From Bursaphelenchus xylophilus (lineage: Eukaryota > Nematoda > Chromadorea > Rhabditida > Aphelenchoididae): 64,000 nucleotides of DNA. A program made the translations under genes and the position numbers. Shown piece after piece: positions 18,195-30,769 of the stretch. The notes below the pieces were generated by a model that made no database searches, was not told the DNA's origin, and was given only the letters and a program-made list of their open reading frames with translations. The stretch is from the NCBI GenBank assembly GCA_904066235.2, contig CAJFCV020000003.1:11222001-11286000 (forward strand), written 5' to 3'. How positions within the stretch are numbered: the stretch's first letter is position 1; the number at the start of each line of letters is the position of its first letter.

Positions 18195-21100
18195 ATGCCT
18201 CGGGCACGACATTTCCTTATACCCTGGCTAATTTGTGGGGTGATAAATGCGCAGAATGTGGTTCAGGTGAGAATTCTCTTCTCTGTTATATGAATTCTCT
18301 ACGAATTTCATTAGAAATGCTGTGTATTTCAGACTGCCGCAGGTTTTGAACACCCTGACCCTCTGCAGAATCTCTTCCAGCATCATCATCAGTTCCAGCA
18401 GCAACAGCTGGCTTTAGGGTAAGGTAATTTTTATTTTTACCTAATTTTTGTCCTTGAGCTTTAAACAGAATATCAGTCTGTCGGGAAAATAATGTGGATT
18501 TGTCGAGCCTTGGAATCGTTGGACATCGCTTTGCGACAGCTGGGTACATGGTACACGACTGTGGCGAGGCTTGACATTCGGCTGCGAAAAATCCACATTA
18601 TTTTCCCGACAGACTAATATTGCGTGAAAATATGGCGTATTTTAAACTCTTTTCTTTTTTTTATTCATCAACTCCTCAAAACCTGCCCAATTTAGTCTTC
18701 CCCAACACCAGCTTCCACCTCAACTCCCACCTCATCCCATGCTTCAGCATCCACTCAGCGCTGGCGCCATCCCAACCCTACCGCCTCATCATTTCATGTC
18801 TCACCCGTTCTTCTTTAATCACCCCGCTTTCCTACAACATCAGCTGGTCGCTGCGACCGCGCCGCCCTCATTGATGGCCACGACGACTGGACGAGCCAAC
18901 ATTCCGCCGCAGGCCGTGAAACCGTCGATCCAATCGGACGTAAAAGCGTTCACCGAGAAGAATCGACCGATCGATCGGAGTGTGGAGAAACTGCAGACCG
19001 TCTCGGCGGAGGTCCGATCGCCGTTGGCGTATTCGCCAGCCAAAGAGTTGAGGAAAGTGGAGATTGTCCCGGTTGAGCATGTGTTAGAACCTCTTGTAAC
19101 AACTACTCAAACGATTATTTTAACGACAACAGCAACTCGGATGGCCACTACAACAACGACGAGTGAGCCTAGCACAACGAATTTACCGCAGAAAATCGAG
19201 GAGGACCGGCAGAATGCGGAGAAGAATGGGGTAAGTGAACTGCAGTCCCGTACCTAATCCCGTGGCAGAAAACGTGTCATTTTGCTTCCGGGAAGTATCA
19301 AAAATGCAGCAAAATACCTCCCTCTCCAAGTGAAAAAACTCCGTTTTGAAGGGCGCGCTTTAGAAATCGGAGTTTTTTTAGTTGGAGAGGGAGGCATTTT
19401 GCCACATTTTTTGATACTTCCCGGATGCAAAATGGTACGTTTCTTGCCACTGGATCAGGTCCGTCATTGTACTGCAATTAAACCTAACGGAAGGACTGTT
19501 GAATATCTCGTGTGTACCTGCCAATCGTTAGCTAAAACTTTTACGGACAAAAGGACGGTCTATTTAGAGTCTTCATGAAAAGTTTGAAGGAAATCTGATT
19601 ACTAGACCCTTCATGATAGACAGACTTCTCTATAAGCAGCTTTCCTATAAACGGCTCTCACTGTAATTCGATTTTCAGGAGACCCTCGACCTAATTAAGC
19701 ACTTGAACTCCTCGGACTTGGAGAACTTCCTTCAGTCAGCCAATTTGACGACCAAGGAAGCGCAGCGATTCCTGAAGCTGGTCGAAAAAGTAGGCTAACT
19801 GCCTATGATTACTTGTTCTTTAGGTTCTCGAGGAAGAACTCTCAAAACGACTGCACAATAAAACACTCGATGGGGATACTGTAAGTAAATTGGTCTTATT
19901 TTTCACCAAATTGATGTCGATGTCTGATAAACTGGCTTTCAAATTTCAGACCGACAATCACGAGGTGAAAACAGTGGATACTCATTTGAAATTTGATGAA
20001 GCCGATCTGCCAACGGTTTCACCGTCAGCGACGTCAGCACCGAAGCCTTCGACAACAACAGGAACCCCAGTGATCGTAGCGGCTTTATCGCAAAAGTCCG
20101 GACCCAGCGAAAAATTGACTGGCTCAACGGTGGCGATTCATTCGCTGGAAGACGTTAGGAAACGAGAACAGGAAGAGTTCGACAGATTGCTGGGGCAAAT
20201 TGTCCTCGAGACAAAGGACGACAATGACGAGAACGAGGATGACGACCTATTACTGAGTGCAAATGGGGAGAAACCGGCGGTCACACCGCGCAACAATTTC
20301 AGAGTAAGTATCTAGAGGCCTAATTAAGGTCAGGGATCTGTCACATTAGTGATAAAAAACCGTAACCCAGAAAAATCAAAAAAAAAATGAAGATTTTTTT
20401 TATCAAAATGAAGATTTTGTTATCAAAATGAACGTTGTTTTCAAACACAGTGCCAAATTAAGGCCAAATATCTATTCTAGCAACAAAAAAGAGCCAAAAA
20501 ATACGATAATACACAAGGATTTTCAAAAAATTTCGTTTACGCAAGGTCGATTCTAAAATAAGGTGCATAACAGGTTCCATTGAACAAAAGGGCTTCCCAT
20601 TTCGTCCTGGAAGCTTTCCGAATACCGCCAAATACCTCATTGTCTGACCGAAAGTAGCCTGCTTTCGAAGAGAGAAAGCTGAAAGTTGCGTTTTTGTTGC
20701 TCGCCAATTTCTTTCCCCTTTTTCCAAGGGGACAACTTTCAGCTTTCTCTCTTCAAAACAGCACTGTTTTCCGTCGGATAATGAGGTATTTGTCGGTATT
20801 CGGAATGCTTTCTAGATGCAATGGGAAGCCCTTTTGATGAATGGAACCTGTTATGCACCGTATTTTAGAATCGACCTTGCGTAATCGGAATTTTTTTAAA
20901 AATCCTTATGTATTATCGCATTTTTTGGCTGTTTTTTGTTGCTAGTATAGATATCTGACCTTAATTTGGCACTGTGTTTGAAAACAACGTTTATTTTGAT
21001 AAGAAAATTTTCATTTGGGCGGTATTCCGAATGCTTCCAAGACGCAATGGGAAGCGCTTTTGACCAATAAAACCTGTCGAGCACCGTATTTTTGGATCGA

Positions 21101-21457
21101 TTTTGCGTAAACGATTTTTTTTTAAATCGTTATGTATTACCGTATTTTTTGGCTCTTTATTGTTGCTGGTATATATATCTGGCCTTAATTTGGCACCATA
21201 TCTAAAAACAACGTTCAATTTAATAAAAAAATCTTATTTTTTTTAAATTCTGCTATTTCAATATCTACAATTCACCCCTCAATTTTCAGCCTACCACTCG
21301 ACATCCCCCAAAAACCGAGTTCGAGCACCTCGTCGAGGACTACCGTTACCGACTGAGCAGTTCCAACGGCTTCAATGACCTGATCAAAGCGTTGCGAAAT
21401 GCGCACATCGGCTTCTTCGATCGATCCCCAGTGAAACGAAGGCCCATTGGGAAATGA
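18195..21457 (+). CDS. Predicted secreted Q/P/T-rich protein (7 exons, 460 aa)
   Basis: I do not recognise the family. Exons: 18195-18266, 18333-18418, 18696-19230, 19679-19789, 19824-19880, 19950-20303, 21290-21457; all junctions are GT/AG and the frame closes. The start gives a typical signal peptide (MPRARHFLIPWLICGVINAQ). Next comes a His/Gln/Pro-rich stretch (residues 25-110), a Thr-rich region with long TTT runs, a helix-like charged segment (LIKHLNSSDLENFLQSA, then TKEAQRFLKLVEKVLEEELS), an acidic DDNDENEDDD run, and a basic tail DRSPVKRRPIGK. The conserved-looking C-terminus (FEHLVEDYRYRLSSSNGF) is the best query for homologues. It could be an extracellular matrix or cuticle-associated protein, but that is only inferred from composition and the signal peptide. 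Intron 4 is just 34 nt. Confidence 0.68.
18473..18617. mobile_element. Family A element (A11), GTGGATTT subfamily
   Basis: TCAGTCTGTCGGGAAAATAA, then TGTGGATTTGTCG; mirrored by AAAATCCACATTATTTTCCC at the right. Intron 2 of the secreted-protein gene. Confidence 0.85.
19243..19469. mobile_element. Family C element
   Basis: Left end CAGTCCCGTACCTAATCC is diverged; right end GGATCAGGTCCGTCATTG precedes TA. Inner stem TACCTCCCTCTCCAAGTG and its inverse. Intron 3 of the secreted-protein gene, starting only 12 bp after the donor site. Confidence 0.8.
20395..21235. mobile_element. Inverted-repeat element plus a third, direct half-copy
   Basis: Left arm AACGTTGTTTTCAAACACAG, then TGCCAAATTAAGGCC; right arm CCTTAATTTGGCACTGTG, then GAAAACAACGTT (20421-21002). 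A further copy of the right arm follows directly (CCGAATGCTTCCAAGACGCA to TTAATTTGGCACCATA, about 21010-21230). It fills most of intron 6 of the secreted-protein gene. Confidence 0.82.
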
Positions 21458-21588
21458 TTGGCCTCAAAAATACTTCTCCCCAAAACGAGGAAATTGAGTT
21501 GCATATCGCTCCAAAAGTTGAGGTATGTTTCTGCGGACGACAGTGTAAATATTCACAACATTTAATGTAAATAGCGCCTAATTTATCG

Positions 21589-21594
21589 AATAAA
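21589..21594 (+). promoter_or_regulatory. Polyadenylation signal of the secreted-protein gene
   Basis: AATAAA 131 bp after the stop codon. Confidence 0.6.
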
Positions 21595-21711
21595 ACGACT
21601 CATTTTATCGAAATTTTCGACATAATATGTGATGCCAATCGACTAATTGTAAAAAAAAACAAAAAAAAAATCAACAAGTTGTAACAGTAATTGAACCGGA
21701 AATCTTGAAGT

Positions 21712-22145
21712 TTGCACCGTGCGGATTTTTTCCCCACAGTGCTTTTCGCGATAAACAACCTGCACGGTGCAAATAAAAGCGATAAAAACGCACTGTGCGG
21801 TTCCATCGCGCGACATAAATGGCGACTGCACTTTCGGAGAGTTCGTTTTGCACTGTGCGAGACGCACTGTGCATTTTGCCTCATCGCCGTTCGGAGAGTT
21901 GCGACAATGTCTTCGCACCGTGCAGACATGCCAAGACTTTACGACCCTTTTTCGCCGTTTCAAAACTGTGTGGAGCTTTTTTCGCGCTGCACAGTGCATT
22001 TTGTTTCTTTTTGCACTGTGCAATCTGTCGCGGGATTAAAATTCGCATTGCACGGTGCAAAAAATTTTTTTTTTCAATTGCACGGTGCAAAAGGTCAAGT
22101 GCACAGTGCGGAAAGGTTGCGACAAAAAGTCTACGCACTTTTGAA
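21712..22145. repeat. Family J cluster 1: iterated GCACNGTGC palindromes
   Basis: More than a dozen short palindromes of the form TGCAC(G/A/C)GTGCA, in words such as TTGCACGGTGCAAA and TTGCACTGTGCAA, spaced 10-60 bp apart. The right end AAAAGTCTACGCACTTTT also occurs in cluster 3. The function is unknown. Confidence 0.8.
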
Positions 22146-22157
22146 ACGGGCGTGGTG

Positions 22158-22307
22158 TCGGCCTGTCGGGAAAATAATGAGCACAAAGTCGCTGCGCCAA
22201 TCGCGTCGATGAAGTGAAAAGCAATTTGATTTTCTCGCGACACAAATCATTTTCGGCGATGCGATTTTCGATGCGACATAGTCCACATTATTTTTCCGAC
22301 AGACTGA
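22158..22307. mobile_element. Family A element (A12), hybrid termini
   Basis: Left side is the GAGC subfamily (ATAATGAGCACAAAGTCG) but the right side reads ATAGTCCACATTATTTTTCC, the GTGGATTT type. It ends 31 bp before the rpom-1 stop codon. Confidence 0.75.
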
Positions 22308-22338
22308 TGGCAAAAAAAATCAAAAAATCTTTAAAATC

Positions 22339-25300
22339 TCAGCTGAAAAAGTAGACCGAATCCTTGATACAATTGAGGTCCAGCTCTCCTTTTTCAATGT
22401 TGGGAGTCAACTTTTCATCAATTTCCCTGAGGGTGTTTGGGTCGAGAAGTCGGGCCAGACTTGGCGGGACGAATGTTTGTCGGAGGTCCTGAAAAAATTA
22501 AAAAAAAAAAAAAATAAAAAAAATTAAATTTTTGAAAAAATTTCCCAAAAAAAACTTTCAAAATCCCACTCACTCTCGCCAAATCCTCCACGATTGGACT
22601 AGAATGCAGCGCGATGAACTGTTCTCTGCAGATTTCGTTCATCTTTTCCACATCACACGAGTGCGTCCAGAAGCAATCGTGAACTGCGGCGAATGTTAAC
22701 CCATACTTTTTGCAGTTCAAGGCGGTCAGCATCATGTGAGTGGAGTCTAGGGAGTGCACAAAGTTCGGAGGGAAGGCATTTGTCTGCAAATTTTGAGAAA
22801 ATTTATATTATCCATGACAAAACTTATATTCTTCACGGTAAAAGTTGATGTCAAACTTAATTTTCTGTCATCTAAATGCTTTCTAGATTTAAAAATAGGC
22901 ATAATCTAAGTAATAAAGACCATTAAAAGCACTTTTTCGATAGAAATTATATTATCCATGATAAAATTTTATATCAAAACTTAAACCCTCGACCTCTCAA
23001 CGCTTTCAGAAGCCTCTAACAGTCATCAGTATACCTAAAATCTTCTAAAATACAGTTATTTTTTTCACAAATTATATTATCCATGACAAAATTTATATTA
23101 TCCATGGGAAAATTTTATATCAAAACTCAAACTCTCTACCTCTCAAACCTTTCAAAAGCCTCTAACAGTCATCAGCACACTTAAAACCTTCTAAATTAAA
23201 GCTATTTTCCAAAAAAAAATTATATTATCCATGGCAATTTTAACTTCCAAAACCTCCAATTTCCCCTTCAAAACCCCTCAAATGCTCCAAAAATCCTACC
23301 TGTTTGCTGAGTATAGGTACTAAACACAATTTATTGTGTTTTTTGGCCGCTTTAACATACGGTTGAGCTACTGGCAAGCCCAACGGAGTGGTCCATTCAA
23401 TCGGTCTCATGAGTTTCGTTGAGACCGAAACACAGCTTCTGAACCAATCTTTCATCTGCCTGGAACATAAACCGTCAATCAAGCTCTAAATTTCGCAAAA
23501 ATTCCACAAAAATTATATTCCACTTACATTGAGGCCTGAAAACTTTCGTTCAAACTGTCCAGAGTGAGGTCCGATATGTACGAGGAGAACTTTCCCAGCT
23601 AAAAAATGACAAATCAGGTCATTTACAACTATCTTTGAGCCAAAAAATTTCAAAAATTTTCAAAAAATCTCACTTTTTCGCCTGGGATTCCCAGTGCTTT
23701 CAGCTGTTTTTTGATTTGCAGAACCGCGCCAAATCTTGTCACTCCGTAGACAGTGGTCATAACCGTTTGTTTGATGACTTTTCTGGGCATGGAATCATGG
23801 AGATAATTGCGGAGATCTTGGGCGAGTTCTCGGGTCTTTTCGTCATCGCAATTTTCGTGGGCTTGGCGTTTTTCTTCCACTCTGAAAAATCGAAAAATTT
23901 TATTAACAGGGGAAGTAGTCCAAGTGCGACGCTCAGATTTTGATGAAACTTGGCACAAATTTAGAATAATTTTTTCTAAGATATATGCGAGAACCCTAGC
24001 TCGCGTTTTGCAGAAACGACCGAGATTTTTAGATCGAAAGTCGGCGAAAATTTTGGAATTTTTGCCGAATTTCGGCACGCAAAGTTTCATGCCTATTTCC
24101 ACCGTAAAGAATAATGTTTCTACAAAAAATCAAAGTTTTCCGCACGAAACTGCCAAAGTTATGGCCAAAAAGCGTTTTTCTCTCTGACCGCTCTCCACGT
24201 TTAGCGTGCTCTCTCGGCGGTAAAAAATCGTTCGATATCTCGGCGGCACCCGCAAAGCGCGAGCTAAAACTTTCAGGAATTGATATTTAGTCCATACCCG
24301 ACGTGTGTGCAAGATTTAAAGAAAATCTGAGCGTCGCACTTGGAGTACTTCCCCTGTAAAAAGATATACAATGAAACACGAAAATCACAGCTATCAGAAT
24401 CCTCATAAAGTGCTCGGACATTTTTTTTGCGGCCCGCACCGTGCAAAAAAGCCCTCATTTCGCACCGTGCAATTTAATATAAACCATTTCTTAGAATGCC
24501 AAATCTAAAAAATGCGTATTTTACCAATCACTATCAAAAAAAAAAAAAACTATTTTTTTTCGTTTTCAGCCAAGGACAAGATTTTTTAAACTGAAAACTA
24601 CGGTATTTTCCAAAAATAATTACTAAAAGCTCTGCAAATTTTTAATCAAGATACTATTCAACGTATTTTACTTCACACATTTTGTCAACTGGGGCCAATG
24701 CGCTATCTGAAAGTTTGCTGAAAATCATAGGGCGCAGCTCGGAGAATTTGCACGGGCGCAGCTCGCGTCTTGGGCGCAGCTCGAAAACAAGCCGAAACTT
24801 AGCTCCGGCGAGCTGCGAAACGTTGTTTTCCGAGCTGCGCCCTACCATTTTCAGCTAACTTTCAGCAAACTTTCAGATAGCGCATTGGCCCCTGCGTTTA
24901 GAATTATTTCAAAAAATAATAAGCGAAATCAAAAAAGAATTACAAATCAAATCCAAAACCGTTTTTCATCATTATTAACCAAAATTTTAACTAATACTCA
25001 AAAAAAAAAAAAAAAAAAATTTTTTTTTTGATGTTATCCATGACAAAAAATGCCCTCTTCAACTCAAAAAAAATCCTCAAAAATCCCCACCTGCTTGCGA
25101 CACTGCTATAAATATCCGCCGGCTTCTCACTTGGGATCAAATTCACTTCAGCGGCGCCTTTCAAGTCCCTTCCCATGGCTGCGTAGTGCTGAAATCCGTT
25201 GCAGCTTCCATCCTGATGAATTGGGAGGTGGGAAACAAATCTTCGTGGGTCGATTCCGCTCTGTAAAACATCTCGAATTTCTATGCAAGCGGCGAGAGTT

Positions 25301-28300
25301 TGCCACGGCTCCTCCGACTGCATCCACCACTTTCGGCCGGTCCAGGGATTCTCGGCCGAATCGCAAATCAGGCCCAAATTCGTTGTGGCGTACGCTAGCC
25401 GGCTCTCGATTGACTCTCGTTTCAGCAAGCCTGTCAAGTTGATGCAGTGGATTTTGAGCCAGTCGAAACCGCTCTTTCCCATCTCCTTGCCGCGGGCGAA
25501 TTTCAGGAGCGATCGATTTATATCGTCTCCCATGTGATTCAGGTGCGGGGAGATCGGGTAGACGCGGCCGCGGAAGTCCATATTATGCGGGAAGTAGAGG
25601 ATTTCGTCGCGGAAGTGGCGCGCCAAGACTAGTCGGTACATTAGCCAGTACCAGAGAGAATTTGTTTCATTTCTGGAAAAGAAATTTTTTCAGTGAAAAA
25701 ATTATATTGTACTAGGTAAAAAAAAATTTTTTTTTTCAAATTTTCTTTGACACTTGACATAAAACTACAGATAAAATTTTTCCAAGACATAAACAAAAAT
25801 TTTTAGCCGAGCTTCGGTCAAATTTCGAATTTTCAAAAAAAAAAAAAAAAAAAAAAAATCAAACTCAAAAAATTTGTTCTATTTTTAGTAAATACTACCC
25901 CAATTCTACCTAAAACCAATTTTTTCTATCGAAAAATCCATAAAATTACAGTCAAAAAAAACAATTTTTCTTTGACCGTCTCCTCAATTTCTGTACTCTC
26001 TCAAAAAATCCCAAAAAAATCGCTGAATATCTCAACCCTTCTTGCAAATCACGCGCTAAAATTTTCAGGGATTCATCTGCGGCCTACACAGACTCCATCT
26101 GCCAAATTTGAGGCAAATCGAAAATTTACACTTGGGGTACTCTTACAAAAAAAATTCAAAAATCCCAAAAAAATCGAAAAATTCCCAAAAATTTAAAAAA
26201 AAATCCTACCTTTCCTTGCTAGCCTCGTATTGTTTCTTCGAGAACTCGATAAATTCAACACTCGGTACGTCGGCCACTTTTCGATGGGCTCCAAATTCCT
26301 CTTCGAAACTCGGGACTTGAACTGTGCTGGGGTGCATTGGGATCGCCAAATTGTGGAGGACTTCTTTTTGTTCTTTGTTGAATGACAAATCAAAAGCGTG
26401 GGTCAGTTCCTGAAGAGTCGCTTGGTTCAGGATCCATGGCGTTGAGCCCAAATCATTCAACGCGTCGAAAACTGGACGGGCTTGGGACCTGAAGGCAAAA
26501 ATAAGGTAAAAATCATCAATCCAAACCTAAATAAACAATTGGAAACCATTGGAAACGTATTTTACCCTGTAATAATCTGTTTATCATCAATTCTAGTTTA
26601 TATTTTACTTGAAAACTAAACAAAATTCGCAAATTTACCCTTTTACACCTACTACAATTTAAAAATCGTAATAAATATCTTTTCTAAAGCCCTGACACCT
26701 CACAAACCACCCCGTAACATCTCTTACCACCTGATTCTTCAATCTAAATCAACAAAATAAAAAAAAAATGATTTTTCAAAATATCAATTTATACCTCCAC
26801 CATATCTACTACAATATCGCCAATCTTTCAAATCTCCTCCGCAGGGTCCTCAACACTCTTAAGCTTCCAAAAACACCCATCTCGCCCTTCCTTTCTCAGC
26901 AAAACCCCAAAAAATCACCAAAAATCCCACCTCTACCTACTACAATATCCCAGGTCCCCTCTTACCCATCTCTGATCCTCTTCCTCATCTCCACATTCAC
27001 ATTTACGTCCTTGAAGTCATACAGATTCCTCAGGGGTTCCGATTCTTTCGTATACATTGGTCCACATTGCCCTTTATCCATCCAGGGTCGAGGTGGTAGC
27101 TAAAATTAAAAAAACTGTAAAATTTTGTCCAAAAAATAAATAAAAATGGTTCAAAAATCCAAATTTTTTTTGCAAAATCTCTCTTACAGTAGTAGGCAGC
27201 TCATGGAAGGGGAAAAGCAATTTTTTGAATTGATGCTGTTCGATTAATTCGACTAGAATTGGGTGGACTTCCAGCATTTTGTTGACATTGATTTTGTACG
27301 AATTCTCCAGCCACTCCGACTTCTCTTCAATGTTGACGTTGCGGAAGGAAAATGCTTTCACATTTCCTCTTTTTCCTACAAAGTAAAACATAAATTTTCA
27401 AAAAAAAATTTTTAAAAAAATTTTTTACATTGGCGGATCTGATCCAGTGGCAAAAAAAGTACCATTTTGAATCCAGGAAGTATAAAAAATGTGGCAAAAT
27501 ACCTCCCTCTCCAAGTGAAAAAACTCCGATTTCAAAAGCGCGCTCTTCAAAACGGAGTGAGGGAGGCGTTTGCTACATTTTTTCATACTTCGGGGATGCA
27601 AAATGATACGTTTTTTGCCACGGGATCAGGTCCGTCACTGTATGTCATGGACAATAAAAAAAATTCTCAAATCTCAAACTCAACGTATCACAATACTCAA
27701 ATAATATGCTAAGGATAATTTTCTTATATTATAAAGCCTAGCCAAAACGTATTTTACCCTTCTAAAGCCCTAAAATAACCTAAACTAATCAAAGTTACCT
27801 AAAATAATATCCAAAAATCGCTCAAAAATTTGGATAAAAGTCCAAAATCAAAACCGAAAAAATATAAAAAAATACTCTATTCCACAATTTTCATCATTTT
27901 CAAATCCATTCCTCAAAATTCCTTAAAATAATATCAAAATCGTCAAAAACAATATTCAAACACCATTTTATACCTAATAAAACCCTAAAATTTTGTTTTC
28001 AAATAGCTCATTCTCCCACAAAATCAACAAAAATCTTGAAATTACCCACATTTTCCCTCAAAATCACCTAAAACAATATAAACTCAAAAAAAAAAAAAAA
28101 TCAAAATTCCCAAAAATTCTCAACTCACTTCTCCTCAATTTATTCGGCGGTACGAAGCAAGAGTTCATCACCACCGACAATAAAAAGCTTCCCAGTTCCT
28201 CTGTGCTTGCTTTTGAGACGCCTCCAAGAGGGACATGGAAATTTGGGTCAACTCTTGCCTTCGCAGCACTTTTATGCCACCATTCCCTGAGGCTATAGGT

Positions 28301-30769
28301 TCGCGGCAACTCCGAATCTCTCTCAAAGTACCTGAGAAACTCCTCAAAGACCTCGGCGAATATTTCCGACGAATTTTTGAGGACATTTGAGGTGAATTCG
28401 GAGTGCGCCAAGTCCAGAATCGAATGCGCCAAGGCGGTTTCGAGCTCCGGGATGGCCAGGACTTTCTGGCCAGTGCAGAGAGCTACATTCATGACTTCGA
28501 AAAGGCGCTCCGAGACTTTCTCCGGGTTCAGACCGTTGATGAAGAGGGTAACTGAAAAAAATTATATTACACTAGGTACTGTAATAAAAAAATTTCTCAG
28601 AATGAATAAAATAAAGTGTAAAAATGTAAAATACGCCATGATAAGTGTCACACCGTTATCAAAAAAAATTTAAGGCAACAAAAAAATTTTTTTAAAGAAA
28701 TTTTTTACACAAGGTTTAGGACAAGATCAATATAAATTTGATCAAAAATCTAAAATTTTCTTATCCAACCTGGCTGTCAAATGCCCTAATTTTCCTTAAA
28801 AAGGGTAAATTTTTAATTCCAAAGAAAAAAATTTGCCTTTCGAACCAAAAATTTCAAAAATTATATTACACTAGGTACTGTAACAAAAAAAAATTCTCTG
28901 AATGAATAAAGTGTAAAAATGTAAAATACGCCACATAAAGTTTGACACCTTTATAAAAAAAAATTAAAGTAATAAAAAAATTTTTTTAAAGAAAATTTCT
29001 TTACACTAGGTTTAGGACAAGATCAATATAAATTTGATCAAAAATCAAAAATTTTCTTATCCAAACTGGCTGTCAAATGCCCTAATTTTCCTTCAAAAGG
29101 GTCCATTTTAAATTCCAAAGCAAAAACTTTACCTTTCGAACCAAAAATTTCAAAAATTATATTACACTACCCATCAAATCCAATTTTTTTCAAAAAAAAA
29201 GTCCAATAATCCCAACCAATCATTCCAAAACTCCTTACCATTAACCTGTGAGACTTTTCCTCGCATAACTTCAAATGTATTTTGAATCGCCTCCTTCCAT
29301 TGCCATTCTTTCAGCAAAACTTCCATTGGCCGTTCAATCGAGTTTCTTGCGAAATTTTCCACCGCGATACAATAATTCTGCTCTCTCAGGAGGAGCTCTC
29401 TGATCCTTTGTTTCAATTCCTGTTTGGTCCAACTTTGTGTTATGAACGGGTTTCCTTGATATTCCTCTTCACTGCACGGTGCATTAAGGCTCTCCGCCAG
29501 AGGGCAATTACCGTATTTTATGGATTCTTCCGGCTCTTCGCGGGGGATACGATCAAATCCCCGTTGAATGTACTCCTTGATGATGTCAAATTCAGGGTCG
29601 TTGAAGAAGATTCGGTTCTGTTTTGGGAGGTGGGAGGTGGTCTAAAGTAATATAAAAATTTGATGTTATAGTCAAAATGAGTTAAAAATCTTTTGGAAAT
29701 ACAACCAGGATGCCTGATTAAGTCTAAAATTTAATTTACCGGACAAAAATTATAAGTTAAGCATGACAATTCACCAAAATTTATCAAAAATCGTCATGGA
29801 TAATATAAAAATTGAAGGAAAACCTATTTTTTTCGGGTCGAGAAGCTCCAATACCCACTAAAATCCTCAAAGAAGCCCAGTAATTTAATCTTACATCTTC
29901 TATAAACCTTTGACACTCATATTCCACCATAAATCATCAAATTTTTTTCATGGATAACACACCTAACCTCCGCTCAAAAAATCTCCTCCAATTCTTTCCA
30001 AACCAACTCACCACCATCGTCAACCGTCTCTGTATGCCCGGTACCACTCGTTCTCTCTGTTCTTTCACCTCTTCCGGCAAAATTTTCACTTCATCCAGCT
30101 TGGCCAAGCAAAACGCGACAGCTCCGGTGACGTCATTCGAGGTCAATGGGATGCCGGGCAGGACTTCAAAAAGGTTGTGGAAGAATGGAATCGCTTCTTG
30201 AGAGCGTAAAAACTCGAAATCCGAGGATTTTGTGGACAAAAAATGGGAGACATGTTTTAGGGCCGATGTGAATATCTAAAACAATAAAAATTCAAATAAA
30301 AACGAGCCCACCTCTCCATAATCGGCCGAGCCATCGATCACTTCTTTGGATTGCGTCAATCTGGCGAGGAATCCCAGCAATGGGACCAATTTTTCGTCTC
30401 GAATATGGCTAAAATTTCAAAAAATATCACCTCTATCTAAAGTAAGGTCCAAAATCCTTTAAAAAAAATTTTTTTTCCTGGTCCAACCGCACTCAAAATG
30501 TTCAAAATTCCTCACCAAATCACAATATGTTCAATTCGTTTCCTCTTTTTCTCATTCGAATATCTTTTATGCTCTTTTTTCAGTTCGGTGCTCAAAAAAT
30601 CCGCAATTTTCTGTTCCCATTCCAGCCGAGTCGCGGAAATTTTATCCTTCTTGGTTTTTGACTCTTTTTCCACAACATCCTTGGGCTTTCCAGCTGGTAG
30701 CGCCGTGCTATGTCGGATGAATCGGCAGTTTGAGCATCTGAGGACCCGAATTCCGGCTCGTTGAAGCAT
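22339..30769 (-). CDS. rpom-1: Mitochondrial DNA-directed RNA polymerase (14 exons, 1140 aa)
   Basis: Single-subunit, T7-phage-like RNA polymerase that transcribes mitochondrial DNA in the matrix. Exons, 5' to 3': 30769-30516, 30408-30312, 30275-30012, 29641-29239, 28551-28129, 27375-27188, 27099-26966, 26488-26210, 25672-25091, 23881-23674, 23598-23528, 23459-23300, 22783-22574, 22488-22339. All introns read GT/AG on the minus strand and every phase agrees. The N-terminus ([20 protein letters not shown]) is a basic, Arg-rich mitochondrial presequence. The catalytic core is intact: [11 protein letters not shown], motif A with its Asp ([18 protein letters not shown]), motif B ([20 protein letters not shown]), [18 protein letters not shown], and motif C ([10 protein letters not shown]). 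The C-terminus SVYFFS is typical of the family. Length is close to animal POLRMT. coq-8 lies upstream on the same strand. Introns hold B, C and D elements and tandem duplications. Confidence 0.96.
23907..24356. mobile_element. Family B element, complete, in rpom-1 intron 9
   Basis: CAGGGGAAGTAGTCCAAGTG to CACTTGGAGTACTTCCCCTG with TAA duplicated on both sides (23904-23906, 24357-24359). On the gene strand it ends 25 nt before the exon 10 acceptor, yet the exon is intact. Confidence 0.9.
24691..24893. mobile_element. Family D element, complete, in rpom-1 intron 9
   Basis: GGGGCCAATGCGCTATCTGA and its inverse TCAGATAGCGCATTGGCCCC bound the element. The interior is a palindrome of GGGCGCAGCTCG words. 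An empty-site reference for the split copy at 12851-13331. Confidence 0.88.
27428..27640. mobile_element. Family C element in rpom-1 intron 5
   Basis: Left end CATTGGCGGATCTGATCC, right end GGATCAGGTCCGTCACTG before TA; inner stem CAAAATACCTCCCTCTCC with a partial inverse. Confidence 0.83.
28560..29165. repeat. 300-bp tandem duplication in rpom-1 intron 4
   Basis: ATTATATTACACTAGGTACT, then AATGAATAAA and TGTAAAATACGCCA, occurs at about 28560 and again at about 28857. A third partial copy begins at about 29155 (ATTATATTACACTA). The two full copies align nearly end to end, including AGGACAAGATCAATATAAA. Confidence 0.88.
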
